From NCBI RefSeq assembly GCF_900639915.1, contig NZ_CAAAID010000007.1, positions 1-64,000 of the forward strand: a DNA stretch of 64,000 nt. Direction: 5' to 3'. Position numbers and translations under genes: made by a program. Below are positions 29,810 to 39,559 of this stretch, in pieces. Within the stretch, counting starts at the first letter, position 1. Each line of letters opens with the position of its first letter. This stretch comes from Legionella nagasakiensis. GTDB taxonomy: Bacteria > Pseudomonadota > Gammaproteobacteria > Legionellales > Legionellaceae. Below the pieces are notes generated by a model that worked only from the letters and a program-made list of their open reading frames with translations, did no database searches and was not told the origin of the DNA.

Positions 29810-32097
29810 GATTTACCCGCCCTAATTAAGCCGCCCAATCCTTCATCTTCAAGCGCTTTTTGTAAATATAACCGTATTTCATCAGAATGCTCAAATTCTA
29901 ATACGTCAGCAAGAATTTTTCGGGCGTTGGCCATGGAAAAATTGCGAATCACCCATTTTACTCGAGGCAAGCTAAATGAATTCATGCTCAGTGTATCAAA
30001 CCCCATGGCCAATAATAAAATAACGGCCAAAGGTTCACTGGCCATTTCTCCACAAATGCTGACTTCTACTCCGGCAGCGTGTCCGCCTTCGACAATTTTA
30101 AGCAACGCCCGCAACATGGCCGGATGCAAAGCATCATAAAGACCTGCAACACGAGCGTTATTACGGTCTACCGCCAATAAATATTGCGCTAAATCATTGC
30201 TGCCAACAGAAAGAAAATCAACACGTTTTGCAAATTCACGCGCCTGATAAACCGCTGCGGGAACTTCTATCATGACACCTATTTGCGGCTTTTCAATCAG
30301 GCATCCTTCTTCAAGTAATTCAGTAAAAGCCTGATTGATCAGAAATATGGCCTCATCAAGCTCGCTTAATGTCGTCACCATGGGCAGCATGATGCGCAGA
30401 TTATTTAATTCTTCATTAGCACGCATCATAGCACGCACTTGTAATAAAAATACGTCAGGATGATCCAATGTGACACGAATGCCGCGCCAACCTAAATAAG
30501 GATTGTCTTCTTCAACAGGAAAATAAGAAAGCGCTTTATCCCCACCAATATCCAGCGTGCGCATCGTCACTTTTCTAGGTGCAAATGCCTTGAGAATCTG
30601 ACGGTAAATGACGTACTGCTCATCTTCTGAAGGAAAGCGGTCGCGACTCATAAAGGGCACTTCAGAACGATAAAGCCCCACCCCTTCAGCACCAACACTC
30701 ATGGATAAACCTGCATCCATCGCCAATCCAGTATTAACCTGCAGTGATATACGATAATTGTCGGTGGTTTCCGCTTGCTTGTCCCGAAGACTTACCAAGC
30801 TTTGATTTAATTCATCTTCTTCCTGTGCCAGCTTCTTATATTCGGCAAGCAAGGCCTTTGATGGGGAGATAAAAATATGTCCATAATAGCCATCAACCAC
30901 CGCTGCCCGACGGGATAACTGTTCGATATTTAAACCCCTTACCCCCATAACGGTAGGCACTCCCATAGCCCTTGCTAATATAGCCACATGGGAATTATTA
31001 GAGCCTTTTGCCGCCACCACACCGGCCAATTGGCCTTCCGGTACCTCAGCAAGCGCCGCGGCGGTAATCTCATCACCGACTAAAATGGTGCGACGCGGAT
31101 AAACGATTTCTTCTTGTTGAGAGAATTGCAGCTCTGCCAACACTCTGCGACCTAAATCACGAAAATCACTGGCACGTTCGCGCAAATAATCATCTTTCAT
31201 GCTTTCAAATTGAAAAACATGCTTTTTTATGACGGCTGCAAGCGCAGCCTGGGCACTTATTTGCTCTTCACGAATCACTTTTTCTACTTCAGCACCCAGA
31301 TTATCTTCATCCAGCAAGCGTAAATACACGTCAAACAGTGCATGCTCATTTTCAGCAACGCTGGATTTTACACGTCGACTTAAGCGGCGCATCTCATCAC
31401 GAGCAACCTTAAGTGCTTCATAAAAAACAGCGACTTCATGTTCAATGTCTTCGATCACTCGCCGGGGAACTGCATCGATATCAGCAGAAGGGTAAACCAC
31501 AACGATCGTACCAATACCTACACCAGGAACACTGCCGATGCCGGTCAAAGAAATTTGCGTCACTTCAAGCCTGGCAAGGCCAAGAGGTTGTGGCTGAGTT
31601 AATTGGCTTAACTCTCCCGTGGCTTCAGCGTGCGCAATAATCCCACCCAATTGGGCTGCCAAGGTAATCAAAAAGGCTTCTTCCGCATCATCAAAATACC
31701 GCTGCTCTGCCCTTTGGGCCGTTAATACACCATATAATTTACGATGCTGAATAATAGGAACCCCTAAAAAGGCGTTAAGATGTTCTTCGCCTAAAAGAGG
31801 GTTTTGATGGAAAGCAGGATGCGCAGGGGCATTATCAATGTTAATGGGTTCTTCTCGACGACCAACTAAACCAATCAAACCATTGTCTAAAGGCACACGT
31901 ACTCTTGATTCAGCTTGCTTATTCAATCCCTCGGTAGCAATTAATACGTATTCGGCGTGCTTATTATCGATGAGAAAAACTGAAACCGCTTCCGCAACCA
32001 ATGCCTTTCGCAGCTGCTGCACCAAAATGGCCAGTGCATCCGCTAAATGGCTTGTCGTGGTGACATCCTGTACAATGCGCTTTAATATTTTTAACAT
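29806..32097 (-). CDS. ptsP: PtsP, enzyme I of the nitrogen phosphotransferase system
   Basis: PtsP takes phosphate from PEP and passes it to NPr and PtsN, a regulatory rather than transport chain. The 763-residue protein has an N-terminal GAF domain (about 15-155; DNGLIGLVGRREEPINIDNA), a linker, and the full enzyme I body: phosphohistidine site GSNNSHVAILARAMGVP with His370, then RTLDIGGDK near 525, MIEVPAAVYQA, and FLSVGSNDLAQYLLAVDR with the PEP-binding residues. It lies 0 bp downstream of rppH, the gene order seen in E. coli (rppH-ptsP-lgt-thyA), with only the TauE-type gene inserted. No ptsN or ptsO is in the window. Confidence 0.95.
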   Translation of the reverse strand: MLKILKRIVQDVTTTSHLADALAILVQQLRKALVAEAVSVFLIDNKHAEYVLIATEGLNKQAESRVRVPLDNGLIGLVGRREEPINIDNAPAHPAFHQNPLLGEEHLNAFLGVPIIQHRKLYGVLTAQRAEQRYFDDAEEAFLITLAAQLGGIIAHAEATGELSQLTQPQPLGLARLEVTQISLTGIGSVPGVGIGTIVVVYPSADIDAVPRRVIEDIEHEVAVFYEALKVARDEMRRLSRRVKSSVAENEHALFDVYLRLLDEDNLGAEVEKVIREEQISAQAALAAVIKKHVFQFESMKDDYLRERASDFRDLGRRVLAELQFSQQEEIVYPRRTILVGDEITAAALAEVPEGQLAGVVAAKGSNNSHVAILARAMGVPTVMGVRGLNIEQLSRRAAVVDGYYGHIFISPSKALLAEYKKLAQEEDELNQSLVSLRDKQAETTDNYRISLQVNTGLAMDAGLSMSVGAEGVGLYRSEVPFMSRDRFPSEDEQYVIYRQILKAFAPRKVTMRTLDIGGDKALSYFPVEEDNPYLGWRGIRVTLDHPDVFLLQVRAMMRANEELNNLRIMLPMVTTLSELDEAIFLINQAFTELLEEGCLIEKPQIGVMIEVPAAVYQAREFAKRVDFLSVGSNDLAQYLLAVDRNNARVAGLYDALHPAMLRALLKIVEGGHAAGVEVSICGEMASEPLAVILLLAMGFDTLSMNSFSLPRVKWVIRNFSMANARKILADVLEFEHSDEIRLYLQKALEDEGLGGLIRAGKS

Positions 32098-32646
32098 CTA
32101 ACGATTATGATTACCTCGTCTTCGGCGCTTCCCATAAGGCGTGCGGCGTTTCTTAAGAAAGTGTTCAAGCTCTTTTAATGCCTGCATGTACACTTGTTTT
32201 TTAAAAAAAATAACTTGTTCTTGTGGTTCGAAGTAATCAATCCAACGCCAACTATCAAACTCGGGAGAATCACTTAAATCAAGACGAACTTTTTGTTCAC
32301 TGGCAATCAGCTTTAATAAATACCATTTTTGCTTCTGGCCAATAACGAGAGGATCACTTCCATGTCGCAGGTACTGTTTGGGCAAGCGATATTTAAGCCA
32401 GCGCCTGGTAGAGCCTAATACTTCAATGTCGCCACTTTCTAAGCCAATTTCTTCCCGTAATTCCCTAAACATTGCTTCCAGAGCAGTTTCCCCTGAAATC
32501 AATCCGCCTTGAGGAAACTGCCAAGCATCATGCCCATGTCGCCTTCCCCAAAAAACGCGCCCAGAATCATTGACAAGAACAATTCCTACATTCAATCGGT
32601 AGCCGGCACGATCAATTACCATGTTTTTACTGCTTACATTTACCAT
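32098..32646 (-). CDS. rppH: RNA pyrophosphohydrolase RppH (Nudix)
   Basis: RppH removes pyrophosphate from mRNA 5' ends and starts RNase E-dependent decay. The Nudix box (G-x5-E-x7-R-E-U-x-E-E-x-G-U) reads GGLISGETALEAMFRELREEIGL, near residues 46-68. The start YRLNVGIVLVNDSGRVFWGRR-HGHDAWQFPQGG and the block YRLPKQYLR are typical of the bacterial NudH/RppH subgroup rather than general Nudix enzymes. 182 residues, with a basic tail (KKRRTPYGKRRRRGNHNR) that could bind RNA. Confidence 0.94.
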   Translation of the reverse strand: MVNVSSKNMVIDRAGYRLNVGIVLVNDSGRVFWGRRHGHDAWQFPQGGLISGETALEAMFRELREEIGLESGDIEVLGSTRRWLKYRLPKQYLRHGSDPLVIGQKQKWYLLKLIASEQKVRLDLSDSPEFDSWRWIDYFEPQEQVIFFKKQVYMQALKELEHFLKKRRTPYGKRRRRGNHNR

Positions 32647-32808
32647 TAATTCCCTGATTTTTTCATAAAATGCAATAGTTTGGCAAATAAAACCACGTTT
32701 ACAGGACTTCTTTCCGAGCTCTGCTGGACAATAATTCCGAAAAAGAAGAATATGATGAACATTATTTTCTTTCGTTGCAGAAATTTTTCAATAGATTTCA
32801 TAGACCTT

Positions 32809-33819
32809 ATGAAAAAAAACATATTAATTCTAAATACTGGCGGCACCATAAGCAGTGTCAAAACTCAACATGGTTACGAACCAGTTCAAGGGTACGTACA
32901 ATCTGCATTAAAAAACATCTCAGCGCTTGCCCATGCTGATATGCCACACTACGTCATCAAAGAATACGATCCCCTACTTGACTCGGCAAACATGACCGTG
33001 AGCGAATGGAATCGGATTGCCACTGATATTGCAACGGAATATAAAAACTATGACGGCTTTGTGATTTTCCATGGAACTGATACGATGGCCTATACTTCAT
33101 CCGCATTATCATTCATGCTGGAAAATCTTGATAAACCAGTTATTCTTACTGGCTCGCAAATTCCCTTATCAGAAGTACGCAACGACGCCATTGACAACAT
33201 CATTACGTCTTTATGGTTATGCTCTCATGATCCCATTAAAGAAGTATGCATTTATTTCAATCAACATTTACTACGAGGTAATCGCGCACAAAAAGTAAGC
33301 GCCCAGCGGTTTAATGCATTTGACTCTCCGAATTTCCCGCATTTGGCAAGCATCGGCATTGACATTGAGATTCATCACGAGTTGCTGATTCAGCCATCTG
33401 AAAAGCCTTTTCGTCTGCAAACCATAGTTCCTCATTTTATCGCGAATTTCCGCTTATTTCCTGGCTTTTCTGCCGATGTATTAGCTTACATTTTGCAACA
33501 CCCTCTACGTGGATTGGTTCTGGAAACTTATGGTACCGGAAATGCCCAAAATAATGATCCGCGCTTTCTGCAATTACTGGAAGATGCCTGCCGGCGAGGT
33601 GTTGTCATTGTAAACTGCAGCCAATGCCAACATGGAAGCGTACACATGGATCAATACGCCACGGGATATACCCTGAAGCAGGCAGGGCTCATTAGCGGTC
33701 ATGATATGACGCCAGAAGCCGCCCATTGCAAACTTTTGTACCTATTTACAAAAAATTCTGATGTAAATCATGTCAAGCAACACATGGAAATGAATCTATG
33801 TGGAGAGCTGAGCCAGTGA
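32809..33819 (+). CDS. ansA: type I (cytoplasmic) L-asparaginase
   Basis: The protein hydrolyses asparagine to aspartate and ammonia. From ATG 32809, 336 residues begin MKKNILILNTGGTISS; the threonine in GGTIS (residue 13) is the first nucleophile. The second motif, HGTDTMAYTSSALSFML, carries the Thr-Asp pair near residue 90; PVILTGSQIP and YGTGNAQ follow. No signal peptide is present, and the AnsA-like pattern RGNRAQKVSAQRFNAFDSPNFP supports the cytoplasmic type I class. A longer frame from 32680 adds 43 residues with no homology and was not used. The ribosome-binding site is weak. Confidence 0.9.
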   Translation: MKKNILILNTGGTISSVKTQHGYEPVQGYVQSALKNISALAHADMPHYVIKEYDPLLDSANMTVSEWNRIATDIATEYKNYDGFVIFHGTDTMAYTSSALSFMLENLDKPVILTGSQIPLSEVRNDAIDNIITSLWLCSHDPIKEVCIYFNQHLLRGNRAQKVSAQRFNAFDSPNFPHLASIGIDIEIHHELLIQPSEKPFRLQTIVPHFIANFRLFPGFSADVLAYILQHPLRGLVLETYGTGNAQNNDPRFLQLLEDACRRGVVIVNCSQCQHGSVHMDQYATGYTLKQAGLISGHDMTPEAAHCKLLYLFTKNSDVNHVKQHMEMNLCGELSQ

Positions 33820-33885
33820 TTAGTCGCATTTTTTCTGGCAATGTATAAAATATCAGTACTATTTATCTAAGGACTTTAAAACATC

Positions 33886-35265
33886 ATGTCATTGCATATC
33901 ATTATTCTTGCGGCAGGACAAGGCAAGCGCATGCACTCCAAAACCCCCAAAGTCTTGCATCAGCTGGGAGGAAAACCCATGCTTTTGCGAGTCATAGAAG
34001 CCGCACAAGCATTAAATCCGGAAAAAATCCATGTTGTTATTGGGCATGGTGGTGATCATATCAGGCAAGCGCTGCCAGAACTTCCCGTCCATTGGGTGGA
34101 ACAAGCAGAGCAGTTAGGCACAGGCCATGCTGTCATGCAAGCATTGCCTTATATTTTATCGACAAGTCAGGTATTGATTCTCTCCGCAGATGTACCTTTG
34201 ATTCAGACCAATACCCTACAGGCATTATTAAACCATTGTAACGCGGAATCAAAGCAGTCATCCCCCCTAGGTTTATTATTGGCGAACGTCGTAGAGCCCG
34301 CAGGGTTAGGTCGTATTATTCGCAATCAAAACAATCAAATTTCTGCCATTATTGAAGAAAAAGACGCAGATGAGTCACAGCGGCAAATCAATGAGATTTA
34401 TAGTGGGATATGTTGTGTATCAGCTGCAGCACTTCATCGTTGGCTGCCGAAATTAAGCCGAGCTAATGCCCAAGGAGAATATTATTTAACAGAAATTATT
34501 GGCATGGCGGTGGCAGAAAATTTGCCTATTGTCTCGCTCCACACCTTGGATCCTAATGAAATCCTAGGCGTTAACAATCGCTTGCAATTGCAGCAATTAG
34601 AGCGTCTATGGCAAAAGCAACTGACCACAAAACTCTTGCTTGCCGGCGTTAGCCTGGCGGATGCTAACCGCGTTGATATCCGCGGTGAATTGCATTGCGG
34701 TGAAGACGTATTTATTGACATCAACACCCTATTTGAAGGGAAAGTTATTCTTGGGGATGGCTGCTCCATTGCACCTAATTGCATCCTTAAGAATGTGACA
34801 ATAGGTGCAAACAGTGCCATTCTAGCCAACACCGTGCTTGAGAACTGCACGATTGGAGAATATTGCCAGATTGGTCCTTTTGCTCGAATAAGGCCAGGCA
34901 CGCAATTGCAAGCACACTGTAAGATTGGTAATTTTGTCGAAGCCAAAAATGCCCTATTTGGCACAGGCAGCAAAGCCAATCATTTAAGTTATTTGGGGGA
35001 TGTAACGCTTGGCAAACAGGTGAATATTGGGGCAGGCACCATTACTTGTAACTACGATGGCGCCAACAAACATCAAACCATTATCGAAGACGGCGTATTT
35101 GTTGGCTCCGATACTCAGCTGGTGGCGCCAGTTACCATTGGTGAGAATGCTACCATTGGAGCGGGAAGTACAATCCGTAAGAACGTCCCTGCCGGTGAGT
35201 TAACCTTAACAGAATCCCGACAAAAAACAGTATACGGCTGGATAAGGCCAAAAAAACAGAAATAA
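33886..35265 (+). CDS. glmU: bifunctional N-acetylglucosamine-1-phosphate uridyltransferase / glucosamine-1-phosphate acetyltransferase
   Basis: GlmU makes UDP-GlcNAc for peptidoglycan and lipopolysaccharide. The N-terminal pyrophosphorylase domain (about 1-228) starts with IILAAGQGKRMHSKTPKVL and has LILSADVPLI near 100. The C-terminal part (about 250-459) is a left-handed beta helix with many hexapeptide repeats (IGEYCQIGPFARIRPGTQL, IGAGTITCNYDGANKHQT) and the acetyltransferase residues in NFVEAKNA and SYLGD. Length 459, close to E. coli GlmU (456). It stands 66 bp after ansA on the same strand. Confidence 0.96.
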   Translation: MSLHIIILAAGQGKRMHSKTPKVLHQLGGKPMLLRVIEAAQALNPEKIHVVIGHGGDHIRQALPELPVHWVEQAEQLGTGHAVMQALPYILSTSQVLILSADVPLIQTNTLQALLNHCNAESKQSSPLGLLLANVVEPAGLGRIIRNQNNQISAIIEEKDADESQRQINEIYSGICCVSAAALHRWLPKLSRANAQGEYYLTEIIGMAVAENLPIVSLHTLDPNEILGVNNRLQLQQLERLWQKQLTTKLLLAGVSLADANRVDIRGELHCGEDVFIDINTLFEGKVILGDGCSIAPNCILKNVTIGANSAILANTVLENCTIGEYCQIGPFARIRPGTQLQAHCKIGNFVEAKNALFGTGSKANHLSYLGDVTLGKQVNIGAGTITCNYDGANKHQTIIEDGVFVGSDTQLVAPVTIGENATIGAGSTIRKNVPAGELTLTESRQKTVYGWIRPKKQK

Positions 35266-35377
35266 CGCTGACAATACAAATTTATCTGCGCCCGCATTCT
35301 ATATGGCTGATTTAAAAATTATTCAAGCGCTTGTTAACAAACTCTAAAAGCCCCCTCTCGAGCCTATCGTCTTATTT

Positions 35378-36676
35378 TCAATGCCATAGACGACTAGCCA
35401 GGAAATGCCAAGCGAGGCCAATAACGATGAGTCCTAAGCCAAACGCCCAAATCATCGCTGGAACCCAAAACGCTAAAAAAAGGCAAGAGATAAGTCCGCC
35501 TATAGCAAACGCACTAGGATAAAGACGATCCTCTTTGGCAAGACGCAAAGCAGCAAGGTTGGTGATTGAATAGTAAATTAATACTGTAAATGCACTGAAT
35601 GCCCATGTTGTTTCAACACTGCCCGTTAAAGAAAATCCAATGATTACAATACCAATACCGATGATGGCTGCTGAGGGCACACGTCCCTCTTTTGAGAGCT
35701 GGCCAAATAATGGAGGGAGGTCGCCTTTACGGCCCATTGCCAGTACTACTCGAGAAAGTCCTAGTATAAGATTCAATAGCACGCCTAACATGGCAGTGCA
35801 TGCACCTAGCGCTACCATCTTGCTGAGCCCTGGAGTACCCATGGTATTTGCAGCAATCTCCAGTGGCGTAGCTCGGCTTTGTGTCATCTGTGCAAGACGT
35901 TCCGATCCGACAGCGCCCACCGCAATTAAGCCAACTGTAATGTAAAGAATAGCGCTGACAATCAGTGTGATTACAATGGCACGGGGAATAAAATGGCGAG
36001 GATTTTTTACCTCTTCGCCAAGAGTGGCTATACGTGCATAACCTGTATAAGCCACAAACATTAAGGCTGTAGCATAAAAGAACCCTCTCATCCCCCCTTG
36101 TTCTGATTGCGGAAAAAATGGCATCAGATTAGATGCACCATGACGAAAGAAATCGGGTAATCCAAACAGAACAAAGGCTAAAAGTGAGAGTAATGTCAGT
36201 GATACAATAATGATGTTTGCCCAATTAGATCGTTTTAGACCACTTAACACCATGAGCGTTATTACACTTGCAATACTGACGGCGACGGGAACGATTGAAA
36301 TCGAATCAAATCCTAATAAATGCAATAGATAGCCTGCAAACCCGAGGGCGGCCGTCGCTGCCGAAGCCGTTTTGGCACACAAAAACATCCAGCCGGCAGT
36401 GAAACCAAGCCAAGGATGCAGGTAACGATAGCCATATTCATAGGTTCCACCACTGACTGCGTGACTGGCTGCAAGTTGAGCACTGGAGAAAGCATTGCAC
36501 GTGGCCACCAGTGCCGCCAAGGCAATGGCAAGAATAACAGAGGGACCAGCGACACCTGCTGCTACCCCAATACTTACAAAGACACCCGTGCCCACAATGG
36601 ACCCAAGCCCCATCATAGTCGCGTCAAATACCCCTAATTCACGCTTCAATCCATTTTTTTGTGAATTGGCCGTCAT
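35378..36676 (-). CDS. APC-family amino acid permease (second copy)
   Basis: 432 residues from ATG 36676, which follows GAGGGAAATA; the same frame opens at 36733 but lacks a ribosome-binding site. About twelve helices. Helix 1 has MMGLGSIVGTGVFVSIG and helix 3 ends in HAVSGGTYEYGYRYL. The FVAYTGYARIATLGEEVKNPRHFIPRA block near residue 215 is the usual APC helix 6-loop sequence. It is a different subgroup from the permease at 6.4 kb, which has a more CAT-like pattern. Import of an amino acid is likely; the substrate cannot be assigned. Confidence 0.85.
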   Translation of the reverse strand: MTANSQKNGLKRELGVFDATMMGLGSIVGTGVFVSIGVAAGVAGPSVILAIALAALVATCNAFSSAQLAASHAVSGGTYEYGYRYLHPWLGFTAGWMFLCAKTASAATAALGFAGYLLHLLGFDSISIVPVAVSIASVITLMVLSGLKRSNWANIIIVSLTLLSLLAFVLFGLPDFFRHGASNLMPFFPQSEQGGMRGFFYATALMFVAYTGYARIATLGEEVKNPRHFIPRAIVITLIVSAILYITVGLIAVGAVGSERLAQMTQSRATPLEIAANTMGTPGLSKMVALGACTAMLGVLLNLILGLSRVVLAMGRKGDLPPLFGQLSKEGRVPSAAIIGIGIVIIGFSLTGSVETTWAFSAFTVLIYYSITNLAALRLAKEDRLYPSAFAIGGLISCLFLAFWVPAMIWAFGLGLIVIGLAWHFLASRLWH

Positions 36677-36762
36677 TATTTCCCTCAAAGATTGGCTTAT
36701 TGATTGCTTTTGAATTGATTTAAATTGGTGCAAAATCCATGCATCTTGGGTATATAGTAATA

Positions 36763-38082
36763 TCAGCCCCGCCGATTTCCTAATCCAGCAATTCCTTCGC
36801 TATATGGGTGGCGCGCTTTACGCGCACGTTTTGCTTTATCTCCTGGAGGAGCAAACAATTGCAACGCCATCACCGTCCAGCCTAGCGCTGCACTATCTCC
36901 TCGTGGACGCTTTCTATCGCCTCCCAATTGCCTATCCGGCTTTTCACCCCCACCGTCTTCTGCAACAGCACCTTCTGCAGCAGCACCACTGACAACAAGT
37001 CCCGGCGGATCAGATTTCAACGCCCCTGTAGAAGGGGCCAATGCTTCCTCCGCTCTTTCTTTGACAGCCGCTTCCAGAACAATCGGGGGGGCACGCCTAG
37101 CTCTAGAAGGAAAAGAGAGCAATGGAGGACGAAATGGTGGTAATGATAACTCAAATGCCTCATCAACACCTTCCACAGCACCTCCCTCATGAGGGGCCAC
37201 CCCCGCCGAAACGACTCTACGTGGCGCACTTACAGCGGCTGCAAAAGGAGCTACGGGTGTTGTTATTGTAATTTCTGCTCCCTTGACATCAGGGGTGTTG
37301 CGAATGGCAACCGCTGTCTCTCGTTCGTTCACTTGATGGATTTTTTCAAATTGCTCATCACCTCTTGAAAATCCGCCATGGACAACACAATCACATAAAA
37401 TAGGCAATCCTCTCCCTGCGCCACCAAAACAATAATCATTATATTGGCGCTTCTCTCTTGAAGAGGTTTTATCATACCTCCTGGATCTAACATTTGTATC
37501 AAAACTTGCCAAATAAGCGGCCGGAAAACCGCCAGCATTATCTGTAATTACAATGGATAATGTTTCTCCAACCAAACGCAAAGCAACACGCATCTCCAGC
37601 GTTGTATTCGCTGTACGCATTGCTTCTGCCTTTAAATAATTAAGCACAATCGCATCAATGCTGTTTTTTAATAATTCAATAAAGCTGTTATCAAGGCTTT
37701 CAAGAGCCAGAGGAGCCGTTCCTGCATCACAGATAACAGAAGACAAGGAAGAAAACAACCGATTTTCTATTGGATCATCCCGATTGCACTGTTCGCTGAG
37801 CAAACGTTTGATTTCACACCAATGAAGTTCCCCCTGTAACCCTCTTAAACTCTCGATATAAGGTTCTCGTATCCGTTTAAAATGTTCTTTTGCCTCTGCT
37901 GCTGTCAATTGAGCCACACGTTCATGAGCAGCAGCATCTGCCCCAGCCTCACGAGATGCGTGCAACTCTTCTAATGCTTTGCAACTATCATACAACCGTT
38001 TAGCCGCCTCGCAGTAAGCCTTCATATCCATCGTCAGTTTTACCGCTAACCTAGAATCCCTATCCAAAGTAATCGTTATCAT
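36763..38082 (-). CDS. GHKL-ATPase domain protein of unknown role, candidate effector
   Basis: A 439-residue protein from ATG 38082 (a TTG seven codons earlier also fits). The central part (about 135-285) has the three GHKL (Bergerat) ATP-binding boxes: ELLKNSIDA with Asn (N box), ITDNAGGFP (G1) and FGGAGRGLPIL (G2), the last read as the lid motif. Upstream (1-110) is a charged helical region rather than a phospho-acceptor DHp domain, and there is no receiver or membrane segment, so it is not an ordinary sensor kinase. The C-terminal 140 residues are proline/alanine/glycine-rich with basic clusters (DRKRPRGDS, KAKRARKARHP). No partner gene adjoins it. Dot/Icm effector status is a guess from its isolation and architecture. 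Confidence 0.55.
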   Translation of the reverse strand: MITITLDRDSRLAVKLTMDMKAYCEAAKRLYDSCKALEELHASREAGADAAAHERVAQLTAAEAKEHFKRIREPYIESLRGLQGELHWCEIKRLLSEQCNRDDPIENRLFSSLSSVICDAGTAPLALESLDNSFIELLKNSIDAIVLNYLKAEAMRTANTTLEMRVALRLVGETLSIVITDNAGGFPAAYLASFDTNVRSRRYDKTSSREKRQYNDYCFGGAGRGLPILCDCVVHGGFSRGDEQFEKIHQVNERETAVAIRNTPDVKGAEITITTPVAPFAAAVSAPRRVVSAGVAPHEGGAVEGVDEAFELSLPPFRPPLLSFPSRARRAPPIVLEAAVKERAEEALAPSTGALKSDPPGLVVSGAAAEGAVAEDGGGEKPDRQLGGDRKRPRGDSAALGWTVMALQLFAPPGDKAKRARKARHPYSEGIAGLGNRRG

Positions 38083-38201
38083 CTTCTTATACCCTGTCCC
38101 CAAGCCCGTCTACTTTTGTACAATAAAATTCATTGAATGTCAAAAATTATCCAACGGGGGTGATTCAAGATCAATTTGGCCTTCATGTTTCCCTTCATAA
38201 A

Positions 38202-38235
38202 GGGGATTGGGACGCTTTTTTGTAAAGTCCTGAAG
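38202..38235. repeat. degenerate relic of the MITE-like element
   Basis: GGGGATTGGGACGCTTTTTT followed by GTAAAGTCCTGAAG resembles the right arm of the 49.5-kb element (GAGATTGGAGTTTTTCGC then AAGTCCTGAAG) with several changes. It sits in the gap beyond nth. Low-confidence copy. Confidence 0.4.
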
Positions 38236-38307
38236 GAATTAGATTGAGTAGCATCTTTAAAAGAAGAGAAATTCAGGCGGAATATGGCCTTTTCACAATA
38301 GAGGTAG

Positions 38308-38943
38308 TTACGTTTTTGTCTTATGAGGATATTCGCATAAATCGCAAATGATGCATTGAGGACAACGAGGCTTTCGTGCGATACACACATAACGGCCATG
38401 CAAGACCAACCAATGATGAGCATTCACTAAAAACTCTTTGTCAATCTGTTTAAGCAGTGCCTTTTCAACAGCCAGTGGCGTTTTGCCTTTAGCAAGTCCC
38501 GTTCGATTAGCAACCCTGAACACATGCGTGTCAACAGGAATAGCAGGCTCATTAAATGCAGTATTCAGGATGACATTGGCAGTTTTTCGCCCAACACCGG
38601 GTAATTCCTCCAAGGCATCTCGCGTCTCAGGCACTTTTCCCCGATGTTTTTCTAAAAGTAGTTCACATGTCTTAATAATATTTGCTGCTTTGCTATTAAA
38701 TAACCCAATGGTTTTAATATACTCTTTTAGCTTTTCTTCCCCCAGGGCAAGAATCGCTTTTGGTGTGTTTGCCAGGGAAAAAAGTCGAGCCGTTGCTTTA
38801 TTCACACCCGCGTCCGTTGCCTGAGCAGACAAGATGACCGCAATTAATAACTCAAAAGGAGATTCATATTTTAATTCTGTCGTGGGATGAGGATTTTGTT
38901 GTCGAAAACGTTCAAACATTTCACGACGCTGTCGCTTATTCAT
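38308..38943 (-). CDS. nth: endonuclease III
   Basis: This base-excision glycosylase/AP lyase removes oxidised pyrimidines. The helix-hairpin-helix with catalytic lysine is [14 protein letters not shown] (around residue 114-127), and the catalytic aspartate follows in [14 protein letters not shown]. The C-terminal four-cysteine iron-sulphur loop is present (C-x6-C-x2-C-x5-C in [17 protein letters not shown]). The length of 211 residues equals that of E. coli Nth. The start overlaps the rnfB-like stop by eight bases, keeping the rnfB-nth neighbourhood seen in E. coli, where nth ends the rsx operon. Confidence 0.96.
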   Translation of the reverse strand: MNKRQRREMFERFRQQNPHPTTELKYESPFELLIAVILSAQATDAGVNKATARLFSLANTPKAILALGEEKLKEYIKTIGLFNSKAANIIKTCELLLEKHRGKVPETRDALEELPGVGRKTANVILNTAFNEPAIPVDTHVFRVANRTGLAKGKTPLAVEKALLKQIDKEFLVNAHHWLVLHGRYVCIARKPRCPQCIICDLCEYPHKTKT

Positions 38944-39559
38944 GTTTATCCTGATGTTTTGCCTTTACTCTTGCTAGAGCTTTTTGGATAAAATCCTGCT
39001 TGGCTTTTTTATCCTTCTGTTTTTCTTCACCCTGTGCGGCAAGTGTGCGTTTCGCTCGATACTGCTGCTGCTTTTCATGTGCTTCACGAAGTAGTCGTAT
39101 TTGCCTTGCATGATAACGTTGACGCGCAAGGTCTTTATCATAGCCTGCTTCAGGCAATGGCACCATCTCTATGCAATCAACTGGGCAAGGTTCTACACAA
39201 AGCCCGCAACCGGTACATTCATGCGCAAGCACGGTATGCATCAACCGGCTGCTGCCAACGATGGCATCCACAGGACAAGCCTGAATGCATTTCGTACAGC
39301 CAATACATTCAGATTCACGAATCACCGCTCTGGATGGCAAGCGATGTTTGGCTGCAACCATAGAACCATAAGGTGTGGGATCTATATTCAATAATTGGCC
39401 CAAAGCTCTAAGCGTTTCCACACCACCAGGTGGACATCCATCAATCGTAGCGCCACCCTGCGCTAATGCTTGCGCATAAGGAAAGCACCCCGGATAACCA
39501 CACTCGCCACATTGTGTTTGCGGCAATAGCTTATCAATGTCCTTTGCTAACGCCATCAT
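38936..39559 (-). CDS. rsxB: RnfB/RsxB-like iron-sulphur protein without membrane anchor
   Basis: A 207-residue ferredoxin-type protein. The N-terminal 4Fe-4S motif CGECGYPGC is at residues 17-25, with the fourth cysteine near 42 (GCPPGG). Two further clusters follow ([16 protein letters not shown] and [16 protein letters not shown], about 82-133), then a charged coiled-coil tail (145-207). RnfB normally begins with one membrane helix; here the protein starts only sixteen residues before the first cysteine and has none. The rest of the Rnf complex (A, C, D, G, E) is not adjacent. It overlaps metG by four bases. It may serve as a soluble electron carrier; the partner is unknown. Confidence 0.85.
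   Translation of the reverse strand: MMALAKDIDKLLPQTQCGECGYPGCFPYAQALAQGGATIDGCPPGGVETLRALGQLLNIDPTPYGSMVAAKHRLPSRAVIRESECIGCTKCIQACPVDAIVGSSRLMHTVLAHECTGCGLCVEPCPVDCIEMVPLPEAGYDKDLARQRYHARQIRLLREAHEKQQQYRAKRTLAAQGEEKQKDKKAKQDFIQKALARVKAKHQDKHE

Noticed and set aside
37085-37091. 7-G run in the GHKL gene as a phase-variable tract
   Set aside because: Short, and the frame is continuous on both sides; within chance for this GC-richer segment.
38130-38423. 97-codon minus-strand frame past nth
   Set aside because: Much of it overlaps nth in another frame; the rest covers the worn repeat. No ribosome-binding site.
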